Of a stretch of DNA of 64,000 bases, positions 11,985 through 22,485 are shown in pieces. The stretch is from positions 2,914,001 through 2,978,000 of the forward strand of contig JASJZC010000005.1 in NCBI GenBank assembly GCA_037178855.1, in the 5' to 3' direction. The stretch comes from Oscheius sp. JU75 (lineage: Eukaryota; Nematoda; Chromadorea; Rhabditida; Rhabditidae). Position numbers and translations under genes: made by a program. Under the pieces are notes generated by a model that searched no databases, was not told where the DNA came from, and saw only the letters and a program-made list of their open reading frames with translations. Numbering within the stretch: position 1 is the first letter of the stretch; every line of letters begins with the position of its first letter.

Positions 11985-13419
11985 ATGGTTGGCAAGATCA
12001 AGGGAGGAGATGTCGTCGAGATGCAGGGAGACGAGATGACCCGAATCATCTGGGACCTGATCAAGGAGAAACTCATCTTCCCCTACGTCGATCTCGACAT
12101 TCACTTTTTCGATCTGGGTATTGAGCACCGTGATGCTACCGATGACAAAGGTCAGAGTGATCATTGATCCCATCAGTATCATTCTCTTCAGTCACCATCG
12201 ATGCTGCCGAGGCTACTCTGAAGTACAATGTGGCCGTCAAGTGTGCCACAATCACCCCCGATGAGGCTAGAGTAGAAGAGTTTAAGCTGAAGAAGATGTG
12301 GAAAAGTCCCAACGGAACTATCAGAAACATCCTCGGAGGAACTGTCTTCAGAGAGCCAATCATTGTCAAGAACGTGCCCCGTCTCGTCAACACCTGGACG
12401 AAGCCTATCATCATCGGAAGACACGCTCACGCCGACCAGTACAAGGCTACCGACTTTGTCGTTCCCGGCTCCGGCAAACTCCAGATCCGCTTCGTTGGAG
12501 ACAACGGAGAGGTCATCGAGCACGAGGTCTTCCAGGTACTTGTCCTGTTCTTTCAGTTTCAAATGATTCGTTCCAGTTCAAAGGACCCGGAGTGTCTCTC
12601 TCCATGTACAATACTGACGAGTCCATCAGAGACTTTGCTCACGCCTCCTTCCAGTACGCCCTCCAGAGAAACTATCCTTTGTACCTCTCTACCAAGAACA
12701 CCATCCTGAAGAAGTACGACGGTCGCTTCAAGGATATCTTCGCCGAGATCTATGTGAATCTCAGCCCTCAATCATTCAAAAATATTCTCTTCAGGCCTCT
12801 GACTACGAGCAGAAGTTCAAGGCTGCCGGTATCTGGTATGAGCACAGACTCATCGATGACATGGTCGCCCAAGCCATGAAGAGTGACGGAGGCTTCGTAT
12901 GGGCCTGCAAGAACTACGACGGAGATGTTCAATCTGACTCTGTTGCTCAGGGATATGGATCTCTCGGTCTCATGACCTCAGTCCTGATCTGTCCTGATGG
13001 AAAGACTGTCGAGGCCGAGGCTGCTCATGGAACTGTTGTAAGTTTACCCTTTGTGTTCGGTTTGCAATGGCAATTCAGACTCGTCACTACAGACAACACC
13101 AGAAGGGACAGGAGACTTCCACCAACCCCATTGGTTTGTTCTTCAATATACATTCACGAATATCCCCTTGTCAGCCTCCATCTTCGCCTGGTCTCGCGGT
13201 CTCTCCCACAGAGCCAAGCTCGACAGCAATGCTGCCTTGGCCAAATTCGCTGAGAATCTCGAGGCTACCTGCATCGAGACCATGGAAGCCGGTTTCTTGA
13301 CCAAGGATCTGGCCATCTGCATCAAGGGAATGGACGCTGTTACCCGTGCCGACTATCTCAACACCTTCGAGTTCCTCGACAAACTGGCAGAGAACTTGGC
13401 CAAGAAACAGGCCCAGTAA
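11985..13419 (+). CDS. IDH1: NADP-dependent isocitrate dehydrogenase, cytosolic type
   Basis: Oxidative decarboxylation of isocitrate to 2-oxoglutarate, yielding NADPH. Exons 11985-12150, 12192-12535, 12577-12753, 12795-13037, 13079-13133 and 13175-13419 join in frame. Family motifs are present: [16 protein letters not shown] near the N-terminus, [19 protein letters not shown] (isocitrate contacts), [33 protein letters not shown] and NPIASIFAW. The N-terminus begins [18 protein letters not shown] without a mitochondrial presequence, and the C-terminus (KKQAQ) is not a peroxisomal signal, so cytosolic location is likely. Length of about 409 residues is normal. The ATG is 3 nt after TTTCAG, with no in-frame upstream exon, which fits a spliced-leader acceptor. 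Confidence 0.96.
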
Positions 13420-13500
13420 GAAATATGTGATATCCCCGATAAAATACTGTGATTCGACTAATACAGAGACCTATTTCCGAAGCTCTTTATTCAGTGCATT

Positions 13501-14238
13501 TCAGAGCTTCTTCTTGCCATACGATATGTCCGACTTCTTCTTATTGAGATTCATATCCTCGCCACTTTCCGTCATCTCGCCCGTCTTCTCCTCGCTCCTG
13601 CTCTTCTTGTTCTTCACCGAGTCGTTCTGTTTGAGTTTCTTACAAGAGACGACGATGCCGATGGTTCCGGCCACTATTCCCACGATCGACAGTATAAGCA
13701 GACCCCAGAGCAGTGCCGGGCTACCACTCCCTGTCTTGCTTTTTCCAGATCCCTCAGTTACATTCTGAGACAAGACCGAGCTGCCGCCACTCTCCAGATC
13801 TTCTGCCGAAACTTTTCCTCCCGAACCACTCGAAGTTCCCCAAGAAGACGTCGAATCGACCGTAGTCACCTCCTCATTGGCAGTTGGAGGAACCGTGCTG
13901 GTCGAGACAGTTGTTGTGAGAGTGCTCGTGCGAACTGTGGTCGTGCTGGCCGTGGTGGTAGTTGCGGCTGGAGTAGTTGTGGTCGTGGTAGTATTCATTG
14001 TGGTCGTAGGTGGAGCAGTAGTCGTCGGGGTGCTTGTGGTAGTCGTAGTTGTATAATCAGTAGTCTTCCCGATTGTAGAGCTGCTGACTACGGTAGAATT
14101 GATCTTTGTATCCGCGATCGTACTGTTCGCGATGGCCGGGGATAAACCAGATCCAAGCAGGAAGTCCTCGTCATTGAAGTCGGCAGTAGTAGACAACACC
14201 AGGACGGCGAACAGAAGACACGTCCAAAACCTCATCAT
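13501..14238 (-). CDS. Mucin-like type I membrane protein
   Basis: A single-exon ORF. It has a signal peptide ([19 protein letters not shown]), a short acidic ectodomain, then about 80 residues dominated by Thr with runs of TTTTTT and scattered Pro, Ser and Ala, an O-glycosylation pattern. A Ser/Gly-rich spacer follows, then a transmembrane helix ([20 protein letters not shown]) and a basic/acidic cytoplasmic tail ending YGKKKL. The start at 14238 is preferred over the in-frame extension to 14298 because an acceptor (TTTCAG) lies at 14275/14276, so the extension would be intron or outron. The gene lies 108 bp downstream of the coiled-coil gene on the same strand. A diverged copy sits at 47110-47859 inside ATIC. 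Likely a surface coat or cuticle mucin; exact role unknown. Confidence 0.85.
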   Translation of the reverse strand: MMRFWTCLLFAVLVLSTTADFNDEDFLLGSGLSPAIANSTIADTKINSTVVSSSTIGKTTDYTTTTTTSTPTTTAPPTTTMNTTTTTTTPAATTTTASTTTVRTSTLTTTVSTSTVPPTANEEVTTVDSTSSWGTSSGSGGKVSAEDLESGGSSVLSQNVTEGSGKSKTGSGSPALLWGLLILSIVGIVAGTIGIVVSCKKLKQNDSVKNKKSRSEEKTGEMTESGEDMNLNKKKSDISYGKKKL

Positions 14239-14346
14239 CCACCAGAGACTGACTCTTTGGAGAGCTCTCGGTACCTGAAACTTACTCTTGACAGGCAAAG
14301 TAGTTAAATTAGTAGTGTTTTATTGTACAGTGAAAATATACAAAGA
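14239..14346 (-). promoter_or_regulatory. Probable operon spacer with poly(A) signal and trans-splice acceptor
   Basis: Between the stop of the coiled-coil gene and the ATG of the mucin-like gene there are 108 bp. Reading the minus strand, AATAAA occurs at 14324-14319 and a strong acceptor TTTCAG ends at 14275, leaving a 36-nt 5' UTR. This order (signal, short gap, acceptor, next ATG) is what a spliced-leader-resolved operon would show. Confidence 0.5.
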
Positions 14347-15277
14347 CTATTCGACTTGTTCATGACAAATCTCTGCGAATTCGGGTGCTCGAAGGGCGTT
14401 CTTAATCATCTTCTTCAGGAGAGAGTAACGAGGCAGAATCGGCAGATTCCTCGTGGCCTCGTATCTGCTGTACAGATGTTTGACCAACTTCCTCAGGCCT
14501 TGATACTTCTTCAACAAACGATGCATCTGGATCGAGAGAGCCTCGGCCTCGCGTTGAAGCTCCTCGGTCTTTCTGGCTAAACAACTTTTTAGACCTCTGT
14601 CTTTCCTCATCGACTCACTTCTGATGGCATCATAAAGAGTTCCGTCCAGCCTGCTTTCCGATTTTATGGCCACAGCTCCCAACAAGGCTCCGATTCCCGA
14701 AGGCTGTGGATTCGGGGTACCTTCGAGCAGTTCCACTACTCGAGCCACATAATCTATATTCTCTTCTCCAGGATCTTGTGGAGGAACCTCTAACAGTTTC
14801 CAGTATTGTTTCTCCAGAACTACCACCTAGAAGCACTTGTTTGAAAGAGAAAGGACCAAGCCGCACATCGCGTAACCCTGATTGAAGTTTGGAATAGCGA
14901 ACGAGGGCGTTGTTGGCCTTCGAGTGGAGATACTCATCTTGGAGCTGTTTCAGAGAATTCTTCAACTTCCTGTACGACTCAAGTACCCGAAGACGAGTTC
15001 TGTGGAGCTTGTATACTGCCGTGATCAGTGCATCTCTTCCCTGGCCTGAAATAACTCAAAGACTTTTGTTTGTTTCCGTCTACGGCGTGTCAAAACGTGC
15101 CAGACAAATGAGTACCATGGGACGGGGGACAATGAATTGTCGGGTAGGAAGTGGGTTCCCCGTTACGAATCTTTCCATCCCCCGGAGAGTAAGATTTTCA
15201 GAAATCAACTTACGAGCAGGACTGTTGACTGACTCTGATGTGCCCTCGCGGGCCATAGAGAGAAGGATTTGGAACAT
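14347..15277 (-). CDS. Coiled-coil protein of unknown function
   Basis: Exons begin at 15277 (MFQILLSMAREGTSES), and the join 'A|RQGRDALITAVYKLHRTR' at about 15056 is in frame. A 40-nt intron (14827-14866) then joins QSGLRD to VVVLEKQYW. A further 42-nt GT-AG interval near 14580-14622 has no in-frame stop, so it could be spliced or retained. The product is about 245 residues, mostly helical and charged (RLRVLESYRKLKNSLKQLQ, RKTEELQREAEALSIQMHRLL), with a basic C-terminus. I recognise no domain; a cytoskeletal, centrosomal or kinetochore component would be compatible. It is probably the first gene of an operon with the mucin-like gene. Confidence 0.75.
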
Positions 15278-18017
15278 TCTCTGAAATATTCTTGGTTAGA
15301 GTATGGGGAAAAGAGAAAAGAGTCGTGACGTCCACCCCCAATCGAGTTCCAGAGACTTGTCCAGGTGTTCCTCATCAATCATCTCTACCTCCCCTAACTA
15401 CTTTCGGACCTTTGTTCCCTCCTCGCCTTCAATTGGCTTCTTTACCCAGACTTTCATCTGCCCGAGGCATCTAGGATCAGGGATTATGGCTGCGAAGTAT
15501 GCAAATAGCAGAACGGCTACGATAACGAGATGATGGAGTTCAAGAAGAAGTTCCCTGAGGGCTCTGTCCGTAGAAGCTATCGGTCTTCCCACCAAAGAGA
15601 AAGCCAACTGTGAAGATCATTCTCTGCGAAAGAAAAATACAGGAACCAAGAAAAGATTGTAGTGTTCGCTAGAGTTGGAGCCAATCAGAATTATTTGACG
15701 AAGCAAGCCTAGCTCGGAGATCGGAAGACTCTCCATTAGATCAAATCAGGATACTCTGGACAAGACTGCCAAAGAACAAATATTAGAGAGGAGGAAGAAT
15801 TTCGGAGGAACTACCCGTCAGTCGAGTTTAATCGAATCTCCTTTGTTGTTCCGAGAAAGTCTAATCGAATATATTGAGTAAAAGAGAGAACAAAGAGAGG
15901 AGGAGAAGGGGTGTGTGTGTGTGTTGCGGACACGGATAATAACCGGAGGATGTCAATCTGGGCAGAGCTCTCTCTAATAGAAACAGACACGCCCAGTTTA
16001 CATAACCAAACGAGGCGACAGCTAATTTGAGAGCTGGAGAAAATCTGGTTAGGGTCTGGTGTGGGAGGCGTCGACTGGAGCTGGTGAGAAAAATACTGGA
16101 CCCAGGGGGCAGGCCCAAGACAGAAACAAACAATTAAAGTTTTCTGGTTCTTAGGAAGAGAAACTGCACTCACCAACATCGCTCCCTCGAAGTTCTCTCT
16201 TTGTCCTAATGGTTTGTAAGAGAATACTCTCTAGATCTCTGGACAGTGAGAGGAGAAATTGAGATCATCCAGACAATTTCCCGTCTATGGACTGCCTGTG
16301 GTCAGGTGACCGAAAGTGTTATTAGGAGAGCGGTTAATTGGCTGTGTTGTTGAAGTACCGATTTTGTGACCGAGTTCTCTTGTAGAGTTCAGGATGCCTA
16401 TCCATTCAGAAGATGATATGCTACCTGCTCAAGAACTAGCCTGTCCAATATCGTTTAGAGACTCAGAGCCGCATGGAGTGCATAAAATAGACAATTCAGA
16501 TGAAGAGGTCTTTCCGGAAAATCGAACATCCTGATTAAAACTTATGATCACTCTACTAATAAAACCTAAGTTCAGTAAGCTGTTAAATCATGTCATTGTT
16601 TAAGAATGTGTCTACTATCTAAAGCATGATGGTTTCTGTGGCGGACTCTGTTTGGATGTTTGTTTGTCCGTGGTCACGTACCAGAAGCGTGACAAGTCAA
16701 TTCTATAACTTCGCTTTTGTCCCAATGAAGCCACTGGAAGTCTTTGGTTACTAGGCACAGCCAATGCAAACTGAAGGCAAAAAGACGGCGAAGCCGTCAC
16801 AGAGGGCTGGTCTGGCAAGAAACTAAAATAGTATTCAGAGCAAGTTTGGACTAAAATGTTGCGTTTTAAAAGCTGCATCAAGCACAGAAGTTTTTGGGCT
16901 CAAAAGACTGCTTGTACATCCAGTAACATTATGAATAGGAAGAGAGAGTGTCGGAGAAGCAACAGTGGGGAGTTTGATTGTTTTGGCGATAACAAATGCA
17001 TGGAAGAGACGCTCTCAATGCCGGAAGATGTTCTTGTTTTGTAGACCAGAAAATAGGGGGAAAGTATCTCTTCAGGAGGCTAGGTGTGACAATTAGCCTC
17101 CTCTGTTGACATCCCAATTAGCAATTCCAACGTGAAGAGAAACCTGACGGGAGAAGAAGCCGGAGAGTAAAAAGAGAGCAAATAAAAGAGTAAATGAGAG
17201 CAGAAGCTGATTCATTAGGCTCTTGTTGACGGATTAAGAGTGAAAGGCCAGCCGTGGGAAGGAAGCCGAAATAAGGTGTCGAAAGTTCAGACGGGGCGGT
17301 GGAGTAGAATAAATACGAATCTTTTTCACGTTTTCCCCTGAGAGGACGCTATCTGGGCTTTTATTTCGAGTAGAGACCAGGAAGAACAGGAGACACATTT
17401 TGACAGGGACAGATGAACCAACAAGGTAATCTAACAGTCTGATCTAACAGCAGAAAACATTGATCCGTTCCTTTTTCTGTAGTGCTATAAAACATCGAGA
17501 ATGATCTCTTTTTTGGGGCAAAAAAAAGAGGATAAGAGTTCGAAAAGAATGGATGGTGGAGGGAGTTAATTATAAGAATGCGGGTGTGGATTAGCGACAG
17601 AACGAGGGATATACCACCCACTTCCGGATCTGATGAGTAACCCGTAAAGTATAGCTATACGTAGGAAAATGTCTGGAAGAATAGTAGACACGGATGAAGA
17701 ATCACCAAAAAAGGAAAGCAATTTGCAGCACGGCTTGAATTTCAGGGAACGTCTGAAAGTGGTCCTACCTCGGTGGAGTGACGTAGAAGACTGTGTCGTT
17801 TCATTCTCTCTCGAGGCCTTGCAAAAGAAAAGCTCGGGTCTTTTTATATGGGAGATTAGTGATCAGACCTTGGAGGGTTTCAGTAGCTGTCCGACGCTGA
17901 CACTTTTTCGAACACGTATCTGGCTTCTTCAGATTCAAAGATTTACTGAATGCACGTTCATAGACTATTCTGAAAAGAAAATTATACCAGTCCAAGGGTA
18001 TACGAAATATACGAAAC

Positions 18018-18200
18018 AAGTTAGACTGATGCCCCGTTGGGGGGTTGTGGCAGGTACATGCTGTTCCAGTCGAGCTACTCTGACAGGAGCAACGTTCTCC
18101 CAGAGACGCATCTCCTAAACTGACTTGACTTACAAAGAGTAATTGTTGTCACAAAGTAACAGTGCAATTAGGGCTTCAGACACAGACTTTGAAGCATTTA
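18018..18200 (+). repeat. Dispersed repeat, copy 1
   Basis: It shares ordered blocks with 20127-20336: CTGATGCCCCGTTGG, then GCAACGTTCTCCCAGAGACG, GAGTAATTG, TGTCACAAAGTA, GCAATTAGGGCTTCAGACA and ACAGACTTT, with small indels between them. The direct orientation and moderate divergence suggest an old duplicated element. No coding frame is conserved between the copies. Confidence 0.8.
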
Positions 18201-20126
18201 GGTCTAGAGCAGCCTTCTACGACGGCTTTGCCGTTCCTTACTCTTGACTATATATAGAAAACAAGCGGATGCCCTTTTTCCCCTAAAAGCAGAAGTCCCC
18301 AAGTTGACTTGTCAACTACAATCTTGACATGCTATACCTTGCCAGCTCTCGTCGTGACGCACGGACGGACAACGGGCACCATTGCGCTTTAGTAGTAGAG
18401 AGATCTATGTGGTCAAGATAGCATACAAGATTCAGTATCATGTCCAGATGTTATGGAAGAGAACCTATACTTTTGCCGTCTACGGCTGAACTCTTTCGTG
18501 TTTTATAGCAACATCGTCCTCACAATCCGACTTCTCCATAACCTGTGACCCTGTGTACTTATAATAGCTTACACAAAATGAAACAGAGCTATCCAAAACT
18601 GTGAACAAACAGTAACTTAGATGGCTAGTGAAACAACTTGAGAGACATGTAGTCTTCCTCAGATGCATCTTAATAAACGAGTAAATCGAGTCAATAGTGC
18701 AACTTTCTTTTGCTCCAAAAAAAAAAAAATCAGGAGACCAGCTTGTCTTGAAGGCGACAAAATGTTGTCAGACTACTACAAGAAGCTGTGCTCGTTCTCT
18801 GGTAAAGCTGATTGACTCCACATTACACACAGTCTAAAGATCATCCGAAAGGGCGTAAGCTGTTCCGAATCGGACCGATCTCAATCTCCTAATTTGAATA
18901 TACTCTTTAGTCAGCCAGCTCCCTTTTCTCATATCTTAAAACTGCCCATACTTTAACAGCCACCTGTTCTATCAATAACTCAAACCAAGAGCTCCTTCCG
19001 GCTGATTCAGAGACGTCGTTTTGAATGCGGTGTAACCTGATCGGGAATCTAGGTAGCGCATTCCGACGACAATCCGCCCCGAAGAATATATCAAGCACAC
19101 GTGTCGGCCCGGAAGAGAGCGAGGGTTTCTTCAGACTGCTGGTCAAACATGTCACTTCGATTAGACATCAACTCTACCTGACGAATCTCGCGATTACGCC
19201 ATCGGGCATTCCTCATCATCTCTATTTCCCATTGTAACGACTAATTGGCTTCGAGACTGTAATAGCTTTAGATCTGTGGTTATTTATGAGAGGGGTTTAG
19301 GTTCAAGTATCCCATGACCGTCTCAATTACTGCTCTATAGACCTTTTTGATCGAGCCAGAAGAAGCTGTGTAGTTTCTCGGACCTTTCCTTGACTACCTG
19401 ACTCATTCCTCCTCAAGAGGGAGTCTCTCGATAGAGTAATCCTTGTAAATACCTGAGCTTAAAAAAGAGCATGAAGAGTCGCCTTCGATTGTTCTCTTCG
19501 ATTATTTACGAGGCGACTCCTTCTTCGCTGAATTATTCGTCCTCTTGCTCAACCTCATGTTTCTCTGTTTGGAATCCTCGCTCTCTAAACATAGACGCTC
19601 CCGAAGTTTATGAACACTCGTCTCTCGCTCTCTGACAATTGGCTTCATTGCTCTCTCTCTCCTGAAAACAACATTTTATAACCTCATACTCAATTTCCTT
19701 TCGTCCATTCTCAATTTTTAATTTCTCCAAAAATGTGACGTGTTCCAATTAGGACGAGTGCCAACCCGACCAATTAAGTACTCGCCCTCGGGCCCGATGA
19801 TCCGCCTCAACTGAGTCCGTCTTGCGGAGCAGAGGTGCCCCTGCGTGACTTTTATTCGCAACTTCCTTTTCCTTCTAAATTAGAGCCAGAGGACTGCCGT
19901 TGACAGCCATTCTCCTCCTTCTCCGAATCCGCTCTGTCTATATCTCTAGAATTACGTCCCGGCTGACAGGTCTCTTCAAAATTTCTATCAAGAGACTCTA
20001 TTTCCAGACATAAGAGCTAACATCAAACTAGAGAAGACAGATGTAGGCTGAGTAATTATCTATTTCCGCCAGGAGGAATCTCTGGCGGATTGTCTCTCGC
20101 CCTCGTTTTGTGTCTGTTTTGTTCTA

Positions 20127-20336
20127 CAAGTTTGGCTGATGCCCCGTTGGAGCTCGTGACAGGTAGATGATGTTCCAGTCAAGCTATCGAAGCAACGTTC
20201 TCCCAGAGACGCATCTCCCAAATTGATGCGATTTGATCTGCTTGCTAAGAGTAATTGCTGTCACAAAGTATCTGTGACAATTGGCAATTAGGGCTTCAGA
20301 CAGACAAATACACACACACAGACTTTCGGGCATTTT
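20127..20336 (+). repeat. Dispersed repeat, copy 2
   Basis: Second copy of the element at 18018-18200. It is slightly longer, with extra bases after TGTCACAAAGTA and a CACACACACA insertion before ACAGACTTT. Confidence 0.8.
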
Positions 20337-20454
20337 GAACTTGATGGGGAAATCTGTACTCTCCTATATGGCTTTGGTGGTATTTCAACTAAAAGGTCAG
20401 TGGCTTCCTGTCCTGACTGGATGATTCTTTGAACTTGAATTATTATATATTACA

Positions 20455-20543
20455 GTTGCAATTGACCAGAGCTAGTTGAAATTGACCGGTCAATTTCAAC
20501 TAGTTCTGGTCAATTTCAACAACCGGTCAATTCCAACTGCAAC
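20455..20543. repeat. Near-perfect palindrome built from a short repeated unit
   Basis: Arms 20455-20487 and 20488-20520 are reverse complements with few mismatches, centred on ACCGGT. The unit GGTCAATTTCAAC and its reverse GTTGAAATTGACC recur, and a third related unit (GGTCAATTCCAACTGCAAC) follows to 20543. The direct junction has no spacer, so it would form a cruciform or a long stem. Confidence 0.85.
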
Positions 20544-21365
20544 ATATACAATCTGCTCCAAACTTTAAAGTGTTAAACAGTTTTGTCGTAAACATCCTGC
20601 CCTGTCCTAACAGAGTGTCTTCTTCATTTTTAACTTGGATTGTTTTGATTAGCCTACTCTTATTACCAGCATCCTAACAATAAGTCTGCTTCCTAAGGTT
20701 CTTTCCGCAATTTTTTGTTGAAAACATCTTGTACAATCTTACACAGAGAGGGATTTTGCTAACTGTATTGGATTTTTTTTTGTCTCTCTGTACTTTCAGC
20801 GTCTTACACGCTACCAATCTTTTCTCTTGCTTATCTATCTATAATAAAAAGCCTATGCTACAGTTTTCTAACTGACTCACAGTCGCTTCTTTTCTCGCCG
20901 ACTGAAGCTCGTCTGATCCCCAATATCTCAGATGTGTGAAACCTTGCCCCGTGCTGTCTGATGTCTTGTTCAGATAGCCTAAAAGTCGGTTTATTGCGAT
21001 GGCTCGTTTTTATTGCTGATATGAGTTCGATTCCTCACAGAAACTCTCGGTCAAGAATAGCCATGTTATCACAAGGAAAAGTTTTGCAGAAAAGCCATAA
21101 AAGCTCACAAATGCTTAGATTGCCGTGGTGCGTGAGGCTCTTCCTGTTGAGCCAATCGAGTTACGAGGCCTCAAACGCATAATCTGCTCATAGACGCCCT
21201 TCTCAACTTTTTGTCCCCCCCTCTCCTCATAGTCAAAGATTGCAGAAGATTGAGCCGCCGACCTCCCTTCGTATGGGTTTCATCCACACGGTCCTGGATG
21301 GTAAGTCCCTTTGATTACCCAAGAGAGACTGTTTGTGGAGGGTGACGAACGGACAAACAATCTCA

Positions 21366-21407
<42 letters not shown>

Positions 21408-22485
21408 TACTTCCTCAGAGAAGAAAAGATGAGAATGACTTCCTTCTGGGCTTGTCTGAGATGGAGGTGTGAGGGCATAGACCATGAATAATAGGCGCTG
21501 TTTACCCGAATTGCCCTCCAGACTTGCTCCGAATCTCTTCGTGTTCCTTTTTTCACAATGCGCCCTACTAATCGTCGTGTCCTACGTCCCGAGAGACATC
21601 CGTGATTCTGAACATCGCACTTGACTGTCTCGACCAATCAGTCTTCGAAAAAGTGACACGCGTCTCGTCTTTCCTGGTTACCTGCCCCCATATCGACATG
21701 AGTTTCATTCGACGAAAGGCCTCCTCGCACAAGAAAACATCACGTAAGTCATAAGGGGGCTCTCGTAAACTGCTTCCTGGTACTCCTTTAGTACTTTTGA
21801 GCCTATAACCTCCTCTCAGTCTTCGACCTTTCAAAAACGAACCTTTTGATTGGGCGTACCCACTTCTTGTCGAGTTCCTCATGCAGCCCAATTAGCCCTC
21901 TATGAGTTCCAGTTCCGTAGAGAGGAGGTCCCTGAGAAGAAGTAGCGAGAGCCTGGCAGTTGTTCTTCTCGGGGATCAAATTGTCTCTTTCTCAAGGCTG
22001 GCAGATGCGAAAGAAACAGATGATTTAGGGTCTTTCTATATGAAGTAAGGAGAGAGAGAGAGAGAAAAGTCGAGTTGTCCAATTAACACTAAACACCTGT
22101 CCCCCCAGAAGAATCGGCCAATTACTCCGGGATCCGGTGTAAATTCGCGACATCCGTCTTGTGTTTTCTGTTGCCCCCGTGGACTGAGAGTCTTAGCTGC
22201 AGACAAAAAAGACGGCACTTCTTTTATCCCTGAAGGACATACCTCTCTTTTTCTCTTCCTCTCTCTCTCTCTCTTTCTCTTTCTCTTCCTCTCTTTCTTT
22301 CTTTCTCTCTCTCCCTCTTTGCCTCCGTCACCGACAGTCCTATGCAAACTCTTCCCGAACTTGGACCCACACTCTTTATTCGAATCGGAGCAATGAAAAG
22401 TTAGGAATGGGTCTGTTGGCCCGTGTCCCGCCCCTCCTGCAGCCACTAACCCCGCCCAGTGCCCCTCGTGTGCGCCGCCGTCGCC

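Larger units (their letters stand above)
15620..22485. other. Long gene-poor region
   Basis: About 6.9 kb with no convincing gene on either strand. It holds simple repeats ((GT)n near 15911-15923, (GA)n at 21371-21406, (CT)n at 22255-22320), a two-copy dispersed repeat and a palindrome (listed separately). ORFs such as 17669-18118 run into the dispersed repeat and lack protein-like composition. Part of it probably serves as upstream regulatory sequence for the K-Cl cotransporter. Confidence 0.6.

Noticed and set aside
15480..15610. Short plus-strand frame MMEFKKKFPEGSVRRSYR
   Set aside because: Looks coding for about 25 residues but has no supported exons before or after; could be a fragment, too weak to annotate.
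17669..18118. 149-codon plus-strand ORF
   Set aside because: The 3' third lies in the dispersed repeat, the rest has no recognisable pattern, and the frame is not kept in the second repeat copy.
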